Numbered from the stretch's first letter, positions 48,885-57,948 are shown. The stretch: DNA of 64,000 nt from Prauserella flavalba (GCF_003202235.1 NZ_MASU01000005.1:496001-560000); one strand, 5' to 3'. A program made the numbers and translations. Notes: generated by a model from the sequence alone, not told the origin.

Positions 48885-50462
48885 ATGCTGTCTTCCGTAC
48901 CCTCCCGGCGGCGGACGAGAGTGCTCACGGCGCTGCTCGCCGCCGCCCTGCTCCCGGCGAGCGCGTGTGCCGTCGCGAACAGCGACGGTGCCGGCGACGC
49001 CGGAGCCGCGGACGGCAGCACGCTGCGCATCGTGCTCGCCCAGGAGCCCCCGACCCTCGAACCGTGCGAGTCGTCGCTCACCTCCACCGGCGTCGTCGTC
49101 CGGTCCAACATCAGCGAGCCGCTCATCGAGCGCGACCCCACCACGGGCGAGCTCGACCCGCTGCTGTCCACGGGCTGGCGGCAGACCGGGCCCACCACGT
49201 GGACGTTCGACATCCGCTCCGGCGTCCGCTTCCACAACGGAGCGCCGTTCACCGCGGAGGACGCCGCGTTCTCCATCGACCGCGCGGTGAACTCCGACCT
49301 CGCGTGCAATGTGGACGGTTACGTCTTCGAGGACGAGGAACTGGGTGTGGAGGCGACAAGCCCCACCTCGCTGACCGTCACCACCGCCGAGCCGGACCCG
49401 ATCCTGCCGCTGCGGCTGAGCTTCGTGGAGATCGTGCCGAGGGGCACGAGCACCGAGGCCAAGGTGCGCGAGCCCGTCGGCACCGGGCCCTACGCGATCG
49501 CCGGCTGGCAGACCGGGGTTTCCATCACGTTGCACCGCAACGAGAACTACTGGGGCGAGCAGCCCTCGTTCCCCGTGGTGCGCTACGTCTGGCGCTCCGA
49601 GTCCAGCGTGCGCGCCGCCATGATCGCCAAGGGAGAGGCCGACGTCTCCACCGGGCTCGACCCCGAGGACGCGACCGAGGAGAACTCGATCGCCTACCCC
49701 AACAACGAGACCACCGCACTGCGGCTCGACGGCACCCAGGCGCCGCTCGACGACATCCGCGTGCGCAAGGCGATCGGCCTGGTGATCGACCGGCAGGCCA
49801 TCGCCAGGACCCTGTTCGACGGGCTCGGCGAGCCCGCCGCGCAGCTGGTGCCCGACGGCGTCGTCGGCTACAACCCCGCGCTGAAGGCACAGGCACCCGA
49901 CCTCGGCGCCGCCCGCGCGCTCGTCGAGCAGGCCAGGGCCGACGGCGCGCCGCTCGACCGGGAGATCACGCTCGTCGCCCGCAACGACCAGTTCCCCCGC
50001 GTCGCCGAGACCGCGGAGGCGCTCCAGTACCAGCTCGCGCAGCTCGGCCTCAACGTGCGGATCCTGATGACGGACACCGCCGCGCACCTGCAGTACCAGC
50101 TGCGTCCGTTCCCGGAGAACGTCGGCCCGGTCGCACTGCTGATCATGCACGGAAACCAGGCGGGGGACGCCGCCTTCACCACGAGCCAGTACCTCGTCAG
50201 CGACGGTCCACAGTCGACGTTCGGCACCCGCGAGCTCGACGCCCGGATCGACGCCGCGGAGAAGCTGTCCGGGCAGGCCCGCCAGAACGCCTTCGCGGCC
50301 GTGCTCGCCGACCAGAACGAGACGGTCGCGCAGTACGCCTACCTCGCGCACATGCGCGGGCTGCTGGGCATCGGCGACTCCGTCGAGTACGAGCCGAACC
50401 CGGCCACCGGCGACGAGCTGCGGCTCGCCGACGTGCGGCCCGCGAAGGGACAGGGACGCTGA
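48885..50462 (+). CDS. ABC transporter, family 5 substrate-binding lipoprotein
   Basis: 525-residue binding protein of the peptide/nickel/opine group. Signal peptide with lipobox ending ASAC at Cys28; LRIVLAQEPPTLEPCESS and PLLSTGWRQTGPTTWTFDIRSGVRFHNGAPFTAEDAAFSID are family hallmarks. CGGAGAG precedes ATG 48885. It starts the ABC operon, and its ligand could be a peptide, a sugar acid conjugate or an opine. Confidence 0.93.
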   Translation: MLSSVPSRRRTRVLTALLAAALLPASACAVANSDGAGDAGAADGSTLRIVLAQEPPTLEPCESSLTSTGVVVRSNISEPLIERDPTTGELDPLLSTGWRQTGPTTWTFDIRSGVRFHNGAPFTAEDAAFSIDRAVNSDLACNVDGYVFEDEELGVEATSPTSLTVTTAEPDPILPLRLSFVEIVPRGTSTEAKVREPVGTGPYAIAGWQTGVSITLHRNENYWGEQPSFPVVRYVWRSESSVRAAMIAKGEADVSTGLDPEDATEENSIAYPNNETTALRLDGTQAPLDDIRVRKAIGLVIDRQAIARTLFDGLGEPAAQLVPDGVVGYNPALKAQAPDLGAARALVEQARADGAPLDREITLVARNDQFPRVAETAEALQYQLAQLGLNVRILMTDTAAHLQYQLRPFPENVGPVALLIMHGNQAGDAAFTTSQYLVSDGPQSTFGTRELDARIDAAEKLSGQARQNAFAAVLADQNETVAQYAYLAHMRGLLGIGDSVEYEPNPATGDELRLADVRPAKGQGR

Positions 50463-50463
50463 C

Positions 50464-51393
50464 GTGACGACCTTCCTGCGCAAGCGCATCGTCTCCAGCG
50501 CCATCCCGCTGGTGGTCGTGGTGCTCGGCGTGTTCATCCTCGCGCGCCTCACCGGCAACCCGGTGGACCTCTACCTGCCGCTCAGCGCGACCGCGGAGCA
50601 GCGCGCGGCCTTCTCGGCCGAGCACGGGTTCGACCAGCCCATCCTCGTGCAGCTGTGGGACTACCTCGGCCAGGTCGTCCAGCTCGACTTCGGCGAGTCG
50701 CTGCGCACGGGCCAGCCCGCCGCCGAGATGGTGCTCGAGGCGTTCCCGGCGACCCTGCAGCTCGCCGCCGTCACCATGCTGATCGCGATCGTGGGAGCCG
50801 TCCTCATCGGCAGTCTCGCCGCGTACCGCCCGAACTCGCTCGCCGACCGCACCTCCAGCTTCCTGTCGATGACGGCAGCGAGCATCCCCGACTTCTGGTT
50901 CGCGATCATGGGCGTCCTGGTGTTCGGCGTGAGCCTCGGCATCCTGCCGACGTCCGGCGTTACCGGTGGGCCCGAGGTGTGGGTGCTGCCCATCGCGACG
51001 CTGCTGATCCGGCCGTTCGGCGTGCTCGTGCAGGTGGTGCGCGGCTCGATGGTCGCGGCTCTGTCGGCCCCCTACGTCAAGGTGGCCCGCAGCAAGGGCG
51101 CGAGCGAGCAGCGGGTGGTGTTCGGCCACGCGCTGCGCAACGCCACCATGCCCGTGCTGACGGTCGCCGGAGACCTGACCATCGGACTCGTCAACGGCGC
51201 GGTCGTGGTCGAGACGATCTTCGGCTGGCCCGGCATCGGCAAGCTCATGATCGACTCGATCCTGCAGCGCGACTTCGCGGTGCTGCAGGCGGCCGTGCTG
51301 CTGACCGCCGTGACGATCTTCCTGCTGAACATCCTCATCGACGTCTGCTACGCGCTGCTGGACGCCAGGGTCCGGCAGGCGGTTCCGGCGTGA
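50464..51393 (+). CDS. ABC transporter permease 1 (DppB-like)
   Basis: 309 residues, about six membrane helices, with the DppB-type opening FLRKRIVSSAIPLVVVVLGVFILARLTGNP, the extracytoplasmic PVDLYLPLSATAEQRAAFSAEHGFDQPILVQ and the ATPase-contact loop YVKVARSKGASEQRVVFGHALRNATMPVLT (EAA motif). It is separated from the binding protein gene by one base. Confidence 0.94.
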   Translation: MTTFLRKRIVSSAIPLVVVVLGVFILARLTGNPVDLYLPLSATAEQRAAFSAEHGFDQPILVQLWDYLGQVVQLDFGESLRTGQPAAEMVLEAFPATLQLAAVTMLIAIVGAVLIGSLAAYRPNSLADRTSSFLSMTAASIPDFWFAIMGVLVFGVSLGILPTSGVTGGPEVWVLPIATLLIRPFGVLVQVVRGSMVAALSAPYVKVARSKGASEQRVVFGHALRNATMPVLTVAGDLTIGLVNGAVVVETIFGWPGIGKLMIDSILQRDFAVLQAAVLLTAVTIFLLNILIDVCYALLDARVRQAVPA

Positions 51394-51411
51394 GCCAAGG
51401 GAGGCACTGAG

Positions 51412-52365
51412 ATGACCGCCACGCTGGACCGGCCGGACGACACGGCCGCCGCGCCGAAACGACCGCCTCGCTGGTGGCTGCTGCTCGGCAGGGACAAGCT
51501 GGCCGCGGTCGCCGCCGTGGTGCTCGGGCTCGTGCTGCTGACCGCCCTGATCGGACCGCTGCTGCTCGGCGACGCCGCCACCCGGCAGGACCTGAACGCC
51601 TCGCTGCGGCCGCCGTCCTTCGACCACGGCATCACCGGCCTGCTCGGCACCGACATCCTCGGCCGCAGCGTCCTCGCCAGGCTCGTCGAGGCGGCCGGCA
51701 CGACGCTGTCGGTGGCGATCCCCGCGGTGCTGTTCTCGCTCGTGGCCGGCTCCGCGATCGGCATGTGGGCCGGCTACCACGGCGGCAGGCGCGAGAACAT
51801 CGCCATGCGCGTCGCCGACGTGATCCTGAGCTTCCCCTCGCTGCTGCTGGCCGTGGTGGTGCTCTACGTCTTCACGCCCAGCGTCGCCAACATCGTGTTC
51901 ATCCTCGCGCTGGCGAGGATCCCGATCTACCTGCGTACCGCGCGGGCCGAGGCCGCGGAGCTGAAGAGCCGCCTGTTCGTCGACGCGGCACGGACGTTCG
52001 GCACCACGAGCTGGCCCACGATCTACCGGCACATCCTGCCGATCGCGATGCCCACCCTGCTCACCGTCGCCACCCTCGACTTCTGCTTCGTGATGCTGAG
52101 CGAGTCGTCGCTGAGCTTCCTCGGCATCGGCATCCAGCCGCCGGACGTCAGCTGGGGCCTGATGGTGGCGCAGGGCAGGCAGTTCCTCCAGACCGCGTGG
52201 TGGATCGCCGTGCTGCCCGGCGTCGCGATCGTGCTCACCACCGTCTCGGCCACCATCCTCGCCGCGTGGGTCCGGCTCGCCACCGACCCCGCGCAGCGCT
52301 GGCGGCTGACCCTGCCCACGAGCAAGCGCGGCAAGCGCAGTGTCACCACGGAGGTCACCGCATGA
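51412..52365 (+). CDS. ABC transporter permease 2 (DppC-like)
   Basis: 317 residues. N-terminal helix after a Pro/Arg-rich start, LGTDILGRSVLARLVEAAGTTLSVAI typical of DppC, and EAA loop RTARAEAAELKSRLFVDAARTFGTTSWPTIYRHILPIAMPTLL. It forms the membrane channel with permease 1. GGGAGG is upstream of ATG 51412, and its stop overlaps the first ATPase gene as ATGA. Confidence 0.94.
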   Translation: MTATLDRPDDTAAAPKRPPRWWLLLGRDKLAAVAAVVLGLVLLTALIGPLLLGDAATRQDLNASLRPPSFDHGITGLLGTDILGRSVLARLVEAAGTTLSVAIPAVLFSLVAGSAIGMWAGYHGGRRENIAMRVADVILSFPSLLLAVVVLYVFTPSVANIVFILALARIPIYLRTARAEAAELKSRLFVDAARTFGTTSWPTIYRHILPIAMPTLLTVATLDFCFVMLSESSLSFLGIGIQPPDVSWGLMVAQGRQFLQTAWWIAVLPGVAIVLTTVSATILAAWVRLATDPAQRWRLTLPTSKRGKRSVTTEVTA

Positions 52366-53387
52366 ACCCGCTGCCCGGCACCGCGACCGCCGAGCCCGAG
52401 GCCCGCACCGGCGAGCCCGCGCTCGCGGTCGAGCACCTCAGCGTCGACCTGCACACCGCGTCCGGCACCGTCCGCGCCGTCGACGACGTCAGCTTCAGCG
52501 TCCACAAAGGCCGGACGCTGGCGCTGCTCGGCGAGTCCGGGTGCGGCAAGTCGATGACCGCCCTGTCGATCGTCGGGCTGCTCGAACCGGTCGCCGAGGT
52601 CGTCGGCGGCTCGGTGAAGGCCGGTGGCACCGACGTCCTCACGCTCGGCAGGCGCGCCCGCAGGAGGCTGGCGGGCCCGGTGCTGTCGATCGTCTTCCAG
52701 GACGCGCTCGCCGCGCTCAACCCCGTGCAGCCGGTGGGCAGGCAGCTGGGGGAGCCGTTCCGCATCCACCACGGGCTGTCCCGCCGCGAGGCGAAGGAGA
52801 AGGCGATCGAGCTGATGCGGATCGTCGGCATCCCCGAGCCGAGGGCCCGCGCCAGGTCGTACCCGCACCAGTTCTCCGGCGGCATGCGCCAGCGCCTGCT
52901 GATCGCGATGGCGGTGGCGCTCGCACCGGACGTCCTGCTCGCCGACGAGCCCACCACCGCGCTGGACGTCACCGTGCAGGCGCAGATCATGCAGCTGCTG
53001 CGGGACCTTCGTGCCGAGCGGGACATGGCGGTGGTGCTGATCACCCACGACCTCGCCGTCGTCGCCGAGCACGCCGACGACGTCGTGATCATGTACGCCG
53101 GCAACGTGGTCGAGACCGGCCCCGTGCGCGAGGTGTTCGCCGACCCGCGGCACCCCTACACCAGGGGCCTGCTCGACTCCGTGCCCGAACGGGCCGAGAA
53201 GGGCAAGCCGCTGCCCGCCGTCGGCGGTAGCCCGCCCGAGCTGAGCAACGTTCCGCCGGGCTGCGTGTTCCAGGCGCGCTGCCCGCTCGCGCGCGAGCGC
53301 TGTGCCGACGAGCGTCCCCGCCTCACCGCCACCGGTCCGGCGCGCGCGGCCGCGTGCCACTTCTCCGAGGAGCTGGCCAGTGTCTGA
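52362..53387 (+). CDS. ABC transporter ATP-binding protein 1 (DppD-like)
   Basis: 341 residues. Walker A GESGCGKS near 60-67, Q-loop FQDALAALNP, signature FSGGMRQR, Walker B VLLADEPTTALD and switch histidine ITHD. The C-terminus has the oligopeptide-ABC extension with the four cysteines (PPGCVFQARCPLARERC...AAAC) that can carry an iron-sulfur centre in this group. Confidence 0.95.
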   Translation: MNPLPGTATAEPEARTGEPALAVEHLSVDLHTASGTVRAVDDVSFSVHKGRTLALLGESGCGKSMTALSIVGLLEPVAEVVGGSVKAGGTDVLTLGRRARRRLAGPVLSIVFQDALAALNPVQPVGRQLGEPFRIHHGLSRREAKEKAIELMRIVGIPEPRARARSYPHQFSGGMRQRLLIAMAVALAPDVLLADEPTTALDVTVQAQIMQLLRDLRAERDMAVVLITHDLAVVAEHADDVVIMYAGNVVETGPVREVFADPRHPYTRGLLDSVPERAEKGKPLPAVGGSPPELSNVPPGCVFQARCPLARERCADERPRLTATGPARAAACHFSEELASV

Positions 53388-54396
53388 GCCGACCCCGCTG
53401 CTGGAGGTCACGGGACTGCGCAAGTCGTTCCGCGTGGCCAGGAACAAGGCAGGCCGCAACCGGCTCACCGCGCTCGACGGCGTCGATCTGCGGCTCGGCC
53501 GGGGCGAGACCCTCGGCCTCGTCGGCGAGTCCGGCTGCGGCAAGTCCACGCTCGCGCGCGTGGTGCTGATGCTGGATAGGCCCGACGAGGGCACCATGCG
53601 CTTCGACGGTGTGGACCCGTTCGCGTTGAAGGGCAGGGAACTGCTGGCCTGGCGGCGGCGCGTGCAGATGGTGTTCCAGGACCCGTTCGCCTCCCTCAAC
53701 GCGCGCATGACCGCCGCCGACCTCATCGGAGAGCCGTGGCGCACCCACCGCGACCTGGTGCCGACGCCGAAGCAGCGGGAGGCCCGCGTCCGGGAGCTGC
53801 TCGACCTCGTCGGGCTGCGCGCGAGCGACGCCCACCGCTATCCCAACGAGTTCTCCGGGGGACAGCGGCAGCGCATCGGCATCGCGCGGGCTCTGGCGCT
53901 CGAACCCGACCTGATCGTGTGCGACGAACCGGTGTCGGCGCTGGACCTCTCGGTGCAGGCGCAGGTGCTGAACCTGCTCGCCGACCTCCAGCAGCGGCTC
54001 GGAGTGTCCTATGTGTTCATCTCCCACGACCTGTCCGTGGTGCGCCACGTCGCCGACCGGGTGTCGGTGATGTACCTCGGCAAGATCATCGAGCACGGGC
54101 TCACCGAGGACGTCTTCGATCGCCCGCTGCACCCCTACACCGCGGCGCTGATGTCGGCCGCGCCCGCGCTGGAACCCGACGGTACCGCGGGAACCGGTGA
54201 CCGCATCCTGCTGAGCGGCGAGCTGCCGTCGCCGCTCGACCCACCGTCCGGCTGCCGCTTCCGCACCCGCTGCTGGCAGGCCGCCGACCGGTGCGCCGAG
54301 GAGCAGCCGGACCCGAGGGGGCGCGGGGACGGGACGCTGGAGCCGCACGAGGGACGCTGTCACTACCCGCTGAGCCTGACCCCCATGGGCGCGTGA
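53380..54396 (+). CDS. ABC transporter ATP-binding protein 2 (DppF-like)
   Basis: 338 residues. Walker A GESGCGKST, Q-loop FQDPFASLN, signature FSGGQRQR, Walker B LIVCDEPVSALD, switch ISHD, and a C-terminal cysteine motif (SGCRFRTRCWQAADRC...GRC). The GTG start at 53380 overlaps the first ATPase by eight bases. Its stop overlaps the TauE-like gene as GTGA, so the permease that follows is part of the operon. Confidence 0.95.
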   Translation: MSEPTPLLEVTGLRKSFRVARNKAGRNRLTALDGVDLRLGRGETLGLVGESGCGKSTLARVVLMLDRPDEGTMRFDGVDPFALKGRELLAWRRRVQMVFQDPFASLNARMTAADLIGEPWRTHRDLVPTPKQREARVRELLDLVGLRASDAHRYPNEFSGGQRQRIGIARALALEPDLIVCDEPVSALDLSVQAQVLNLLADLQQRLGVSYVFISHDLSVVRHVADRVSVMYLGKIIEHGLTEDVFDRPLHPYTAALMSAAPALEPDGTAGTGDRILLSGELPSPLDPPSGCRFRTRCWQAADRCAEEQPDPRGRGDGTLEPHEGRCHYPLSLTPMGA

Positions 54397-55109
54397 ACGC
54401 CGGCGGCTTCGCCGTGCTGTGCGCGGTGGTGGTGTTCGGCGCGCTGCTCCAGGTGGCGATCGGCTTCGGGCTGGGGCTGCTGGCGGCGCCCGTGATCGCG
54501 CTGATCGCGCCAGAGCTGGTGCCCGCGGTGATCGTCGTGCTCGCCACCGGCGTCACCGCCGTGGTGCTGCTGCTCGACCGCGGGCACATCGACCTGCGTG
54601 GCACGGGCTGGGCACTCGCGGGCCGGGTGCCCGGGGTCGTCGCCGGTGCCCTGCTGGTCGCGGCGCTGCCCACGCGGGTGCTGGCGCTGTGCGTGGCCGG
54701 GATGGTGGTGCTCGGGGTCGTCGTGTCGCTGTGGGGCTACCGCCCGAGGCCGACGCGGCGGGCGGTGGTGCTGGCCGGGATGGCCTCGGGCGTGATGGGC
54801 ACGGCCACCGCGATCGGCGGGCCGCCGATGTCGATGGTGTGGCAGCGCTACGCGGGCCCCCGCCTGCGCAGCACGATGAGCGGGTTCTTCCTCGTCGGCT
54901 CGGTGATGAGCCTCGCGGCGCTCGCCGTCACCGGCTCGGTGACGGGGGAGAGCCTCGGCTACGCGCTGCTGCTGGCGCCCGCGGCCGCGCTCGGGGTGGC
55001 CCTGGCGCGCCCGCTGGGGCGCCGCCTCGACGTGCGGCGCACGCGCGCGGTGGCCATGCTGCTGGCGGTCGCGGGCGCGGCAACCCTCACGGTGCAACAG
55101 TTCGTCTAG
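54393..55109 (+). CDS. TauE/SafE-family sulfite exporter-like permease
   Basis: 238 residues, seven or eight membrane helices. VVFGALLQVAIGFGLGLLAAPVIALIAPELVPAVIVVLATGVTAVVLL is a family-type start, and SGVMGTATAIGGPPMSMVWQ is the conserved central repeat. TauE/SafE proteins move sulfite, sulfonates or other small anions outward or inward. Its coupling to a peptide/opine-type ABC transporter is unusual and may point to a sulfonated or sulfur-containing substrate whose sulfite must be exported. Confidence 0.9.
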   Translation: MNAGGFAVLCAVVVFGALLQVAIGFGLGLLAAPVIALIAPELVPAVIVVLATGVTAVVLLLDRGHIDLRGTGWALAGRVPGVVAGALLVAALPTRVLALCVAGMVVLGVVVSLWGYRPRPTRRAVVLAGMASGVMGTATAIGGPPMSMVWQRYAGPRLRSTMSGFFLVGSVMSLAALAVTGSVTGESLGYALLLAPAAALGVALARPLGRRLDVRRTRAVAMLLAVAGAATLTVQQFV

Positions 55110-55122
55110 CGCCCACGCCCGC

Positions 55123-55147
55123 CGCAGTGAAGGCCACCTTGCCTGCG
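55123..55147. repeat. Repeat unit 1, copy B
   Basis: CGCAGTGAAGGCCACC followed by TTGCCTGCG; matches 12603-12627 with a single A-to-T change. It begins 13 bases after the TauE-like stop. Confidence 0.88.
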
Positions 55148-55207
55148 CCCGCCCGTCTCCCACCACCACCCAAACGCAGGCGCTGCGCGCCGCTGTGCCC
55201 GATTCCA

Positions 55208-55232
55208 CGCAGTGAAGGTGGCCTTCACTGCG
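55208..55232. repeat. Palindromic repeat unit 2, copy B
   Basis: Perfect 11-bp arms CGCAGTGAAGG / CCTTCACTGCG around TGG, identical to 12633-12657 and 55522-55546. Confidence 0.92.
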
Positions 55233-55291
55233 GTCGCCGGCGGAAAATCGGTCGCCTCGGCGCAGGGCGCGCGCGTACCCTGCGGCGCATC

Positions 55292-55516
55292 ATGCCTTTG
55301 CTGCGCATCGAACTGGACTCGGACAAGCAGACGGCTCGCCGGATCCTGCGGTTGTACCAGTCGGGCCAGATACACCGGGAGTCCCGGGACGCCGCCCGCG
55401 AGGAGGTGTGGCGCCGGGGCCGGACCCCGGCGGCGGAACCCGTTTTCGTGGGCATCACCAACGGGGAGCCCGCCCGCCTGATCTACGACGTCGAGGTCCA
55501 TCCCGACACGACGTGA
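55292..55516 (+). CDS. Small conserved-looking hypothetical protein
   Basis: 74-residue open frame from ATG 55292: a basic/helical first half (SDKQTARRILRLYQSGQIHRE, AREEVWRRGR) and a beta-like end (PVFVGITNGEPARLIYDVEV). I do not recognise the family. Codon bias is actinobacterial with GC-rich third positions. It is flanked on both sides by palindromic repeats, which tend to sit at gene ends here. No signal peptide or membrane helix. Confidence 0.55.
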   Translation: MPLLRIELDSDKQTARRILRLYQSGQIHRESRDAAREEVWRRGRTPAAEPVFVGITNGEPARLIYDVEVHPDTT

Positions 55517-55521
55517 GCACG

Positions 55522-55546
55522 CGCAGTGAAGGTGGCCTTCACTGCG
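55522..55546. repeat. Palindromic repeat unit 2, copy C
   Basis: Same 25-bp palindrome as copies A and B, six bases after the small hypothetical gene and between convergent genes. Confidence 0.92.
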
Positions 55547-55567
55547 GTCCCGTCAGCGGCGGTCCGG

Positions 55568-56554
55568 TCACGCTGGGGCGCGGACCACGTTCGTCAGGGG
55601 TTCCCCTGTGGACAGTCGCGCGAGGTTCGCGGCGATCTCGGCGGCCCTGCCGGTGAACGTCTCCCGCGTGTGACCGGAATGGTGCGGGGTCAGGAGCACG
55701 GTGTCGAGCTCGTGGAACGGGCGCGTGAACCCGCGTGCCCCGCCGCCGTCCTTGGGATGGCTCCACCACACGTCCAGCGCGGCGCCGCCGATCCGGCGCT
55801 GCGCGAGCGCCTCGTACAGCGCGTCCTCGTCCACGATCGGTCCCCGTGCCACGTTGACCAGCAACGCGTCCGGCCGCATCAGCCGCAGCTGCTCGGCCCC
55901 GATCAGGCCCCGCGTGGCCGGGGACAACGGCACGGTGAGCACCACGACGTCCGAGCCCGTCAGCAGGTCGGCGAGCCCATCGTCGCCGGCCACCCGGTCG
56001 AGGCGCAGGTCCGGCGGCAGCGGCGCTGCCGGGTTGCGGCGCGTCGCCCGCGCGCGCATGCCCAGCGCGGTCGTCGCGCGCACCACCTGCGCCCCGATCT
56101 CGCCCAGCCCGACCACGCCCACGGTCCGCCCGGCGAGCGTGCCGCCGAGCTCGACGTCAGGGTCCACGGCCACCGACTCCCAGATTCCCCTGCGCAGCAG
56201 GCGATCCGCCCGCAGCACCCGGCGCGACAGCGCGAGCGCGGCCAGCACGACGTGCTCGGCGATCGAGCGCCCGTGGTGGAAGGTGTTGCAGACGGTGACA
56301 CCGGGGGCGAGCGCGTCGAGCGGGATGCGGTCGTAGCCGGCGCCGGTCACGTGGACCAGCCGCAGCCGTCCGCCCGCCTCCGCCATGCCCGGGGTCATGC
56401 GGGAGGCGACGAGCACGTCGGCCTCCCGCAGGCGTTCCTCGATCTCGGCGTCCGGCTTCCCGGCGAGGAACTCCCAGTCGTGGCCGTCGGTTCCGTCGCG
56501 GGTCAGCTCCGCGGTGAAGCGCGTGAGGATCGGGTCGGTGAGCAGGATCCGCAT
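55568..56554 (-). CDS. D-isomer 2-hydroxyacid dehydrogenase (copy 2)
   Basis: 328-residue NAD-dependent dehydrogenase. Rossmann motif GVVGLGEIGAQVVRAT, catalytic arginine in LLVNVARGPIVDEDALYEAL, and a histidine pair in LLTPHHSGHTRETFTG. An aromatic DVWWSHP loop replaces the DVFADEP form seen in copy 1, suggesting a different substrate. ATG 56554 is used; GTG 56563 would overlap the dehydratase stop as GTGA. It repeats the dehydratase/dehydrogenase order found at 44.5-46.8 kb. Confidence 0.9.
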   Translation of the reverse strand: MRILLTDPILTRFTAELTRDGTDGHDWEFLAGKPDAEIEERLREADVLVASRMTPGMAEAGGRLRLVHVTGAGYDRIPLDALAPGVTVCNTFHHGRSIAEHVVLAALALSRRVLRADRLLRRGIWESVAVDPDVELGGTLAGRTVGVVGLGEIGAQVVRATTALGMRARATRRNPAAPLPPDLRLDRVAGDDGLADLLTGSDVVVLTVPLSPATRGLIGAEQLRLMRPDALLVNVARGPIVDEDALYEALAQRRIGGAALDVWWSHPKDGGGARGFTRPFHELDTVLLTPHHSGHTRETFTGRAAEIAANLARLSTGEPLTNVVRAPA

Positions 56555-56559
56555 CCGGT

Positions 56560-57861
56560 TCACCAGCGCGGCGCGGTGGGGTCGAAGTCCGGCTCGAACC
56601 GGCGCAGGTACCCGGTGTCGTCCCGCTCGGTGATGCCGCACGCGAGGTACTGCTCGTGCAGGCGGGCCAGCGCGTCGCGGTCGAGCTCGACCCCGAGCCC
56701 CGGGCCCGTCGGCACGGCCACGGCACCACCCTCGAACGTCAGCGCGCCGGGCACGATGACGTCGTCGTCGGCGTCCTTCCACGGCCAGTGGGTGTCACAC
56801 GCGTAGGTCAGGTTCGGCGTGGCCGCCGCCAGGTGGGTCATGGCGGCCAGGCTGATGCCGAGGTGCGAGTTGGAGTGCATCGACAGGCCCAGGCCGAACG
56901 TGTCGCAGATGTTCCCGAGCGTGCGGGAACGGTCGAGCCCACCCCAGAAGTGGTGGTCGGAGAGCACGACCTGCACGGCGTCGGCCTTCACCGCCGGCTT
57001 CAGGTGGTCGAAGGCCACCACGCACATGTTGGTCGCCAGCGGCATCGCGACCTCGCGGGCGACGGCCGCCATGCCGTCGATGCCGGAGGTCGGGTCCTCC
57101 AGGTACTCGATGACGCCGTCGAGCTCCTTGCCGACCCGGATGGACGTCTCCACGCTCCAGGCGCCGTTCGGGTCGATCCGGAGTGGATGGCCGGGGAACT
57201 CCTCGCGCAGCGCCAGAATGGCCGCGACCTCCTCCTCGGGCGCGACAACGCCGCCCTTGAGCTTGATCGCCGAGAAGCCGTAGTCGTCGACGATCCGCCG
57301 CGCCTGCGCGACGAGCTGCGCGGGGTCGAGCGCGGGGCCCCAGTCGTCGGGCTCGGCGCCGGGGTGGCCGGCCCACTTGTAGAAGAGGTACGCGCTGTAG
57401 TCGACGCGGTCGCGCACGGCGCCGCCGAGAAGGTCGCTGACCGGGCGGCCGACGGCCTTGCCACGGATGTCGAGGCACGCGACCTCGAAGGGCGACAGGA
57501 CGCGGTGCACCGTGCTGCTGCCGGTGACCATGCCGCTCATCCCGTGCCCGGCCTTGCTGGTGTCGGTGGCGAGCGCGGTGTGGATCCGGCGTTCGATCTC
57601 GTTGCCGTGCCACACGTCCACGCCGGTCAGCTGCGCGGCGGCCGCGCGCAGCCGCGCGAGGTGCCCCGCGTCGCCGTAGGTCTCGCCGAGGCCGGAGAGC
57701 CCGGAGTCGGTGACGATCTCGACGATGGCGCGCAGCGCGTACGGTTCGTGCACGCCGACGGTGTTGAGCAGTGGCGGGTCACGGAAGGCGACGGGCGTGA
57801 TACGCACGTCGGCGATGCGGTGCGACTCGGTGGACTCGGTCGGCAACGGGTTCTGCGGCAC
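56560..57861 (-). CDS. Glucarate dehydratase-related enolase-superfamily enzyme
   Basis: 433 residues of the glucarate dehydratase subgroup: the KxK pair in FSAIKLKGGVVAPEEEVAA, metal site LRIDPNGAWSVETSI, TNMCVVAFDHLKPAV and the histidine in LSMHSNSHLGISLAAMTHLAAA. Clear parallel to GudD at 45.5 kb but diverged along its length, so probably acts on a different aldaric or related sugar acid. GTG 57861 has GGAGG eight bases upstream. A 30-bp palindrome lies 58-87 bases before the start. Confidence 0.88.
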   Translation of the reverse strand: MPQNPLPTESTESHRIADVRITPVAFRDPPLLNTVGVHEPYALRAIVEIVTDSGLSGLGETYGDAGHLARLRAAAAQLTGVDVWHGNEIERRIHTALATDTSKAGHGMSGMVTGSSTVHRVLSPFEVACLDIRGKAVGRPVSDLLGGAVRDRVDYSAYLFYKWAGHPGAEPDDWGPALDPAQLVAQARRIVDDYGFSAIKLKGGVVAPEEEVAAILALREEFPGHPLRIDPNGAWSVETSIRVGKELDGVIEYLEDPTSGIDGMAAVAREVAMPLATNMCVVAFDHLKPAVKADAVQVVLSDHHFWGGLDRSRTLGNICDTFGLGLSMHSNSHLGISLAAMTHLAAATPNLTYACDTHWPWKDADDDVIVPGALTFEGGAVAVPTGPGLGVELDRDALARLHEQYLACGITERDDTGYLRRFEPDFDPTAPRW

Positions 57862-57918
57862 CTTCTTGGCCTCCGGCGGCGAGCGACGACGGTCATGCGG
57901 ACACCGCGGAGTCTAACC

Positions 57919-57948
57919 GTCAGGTGTCTACATGGGTAGACACCTGAC
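57919..57948. promoter_or_regulatory. 30-bp palindromic operator upstream of the second dehydratase operon
   Basis: Perfect 13-bp arms GTCAGGTGTCTAC / GTAGACACCTGAC around ATGG. The core TGTCTAC..GTAGACA fits sites of GntR-FCD regulators, but no such gene adjoins. The right arm overlaps a second inverted repeat (57944-57981). Confidence 0.8.

Noticed and set aside
48885-54396. Nickel transporter
   Set aside because: Family 5 binding proteins include nickel carriers, but no nickel enzyme or NikR-type site is near; the ligand is left open.
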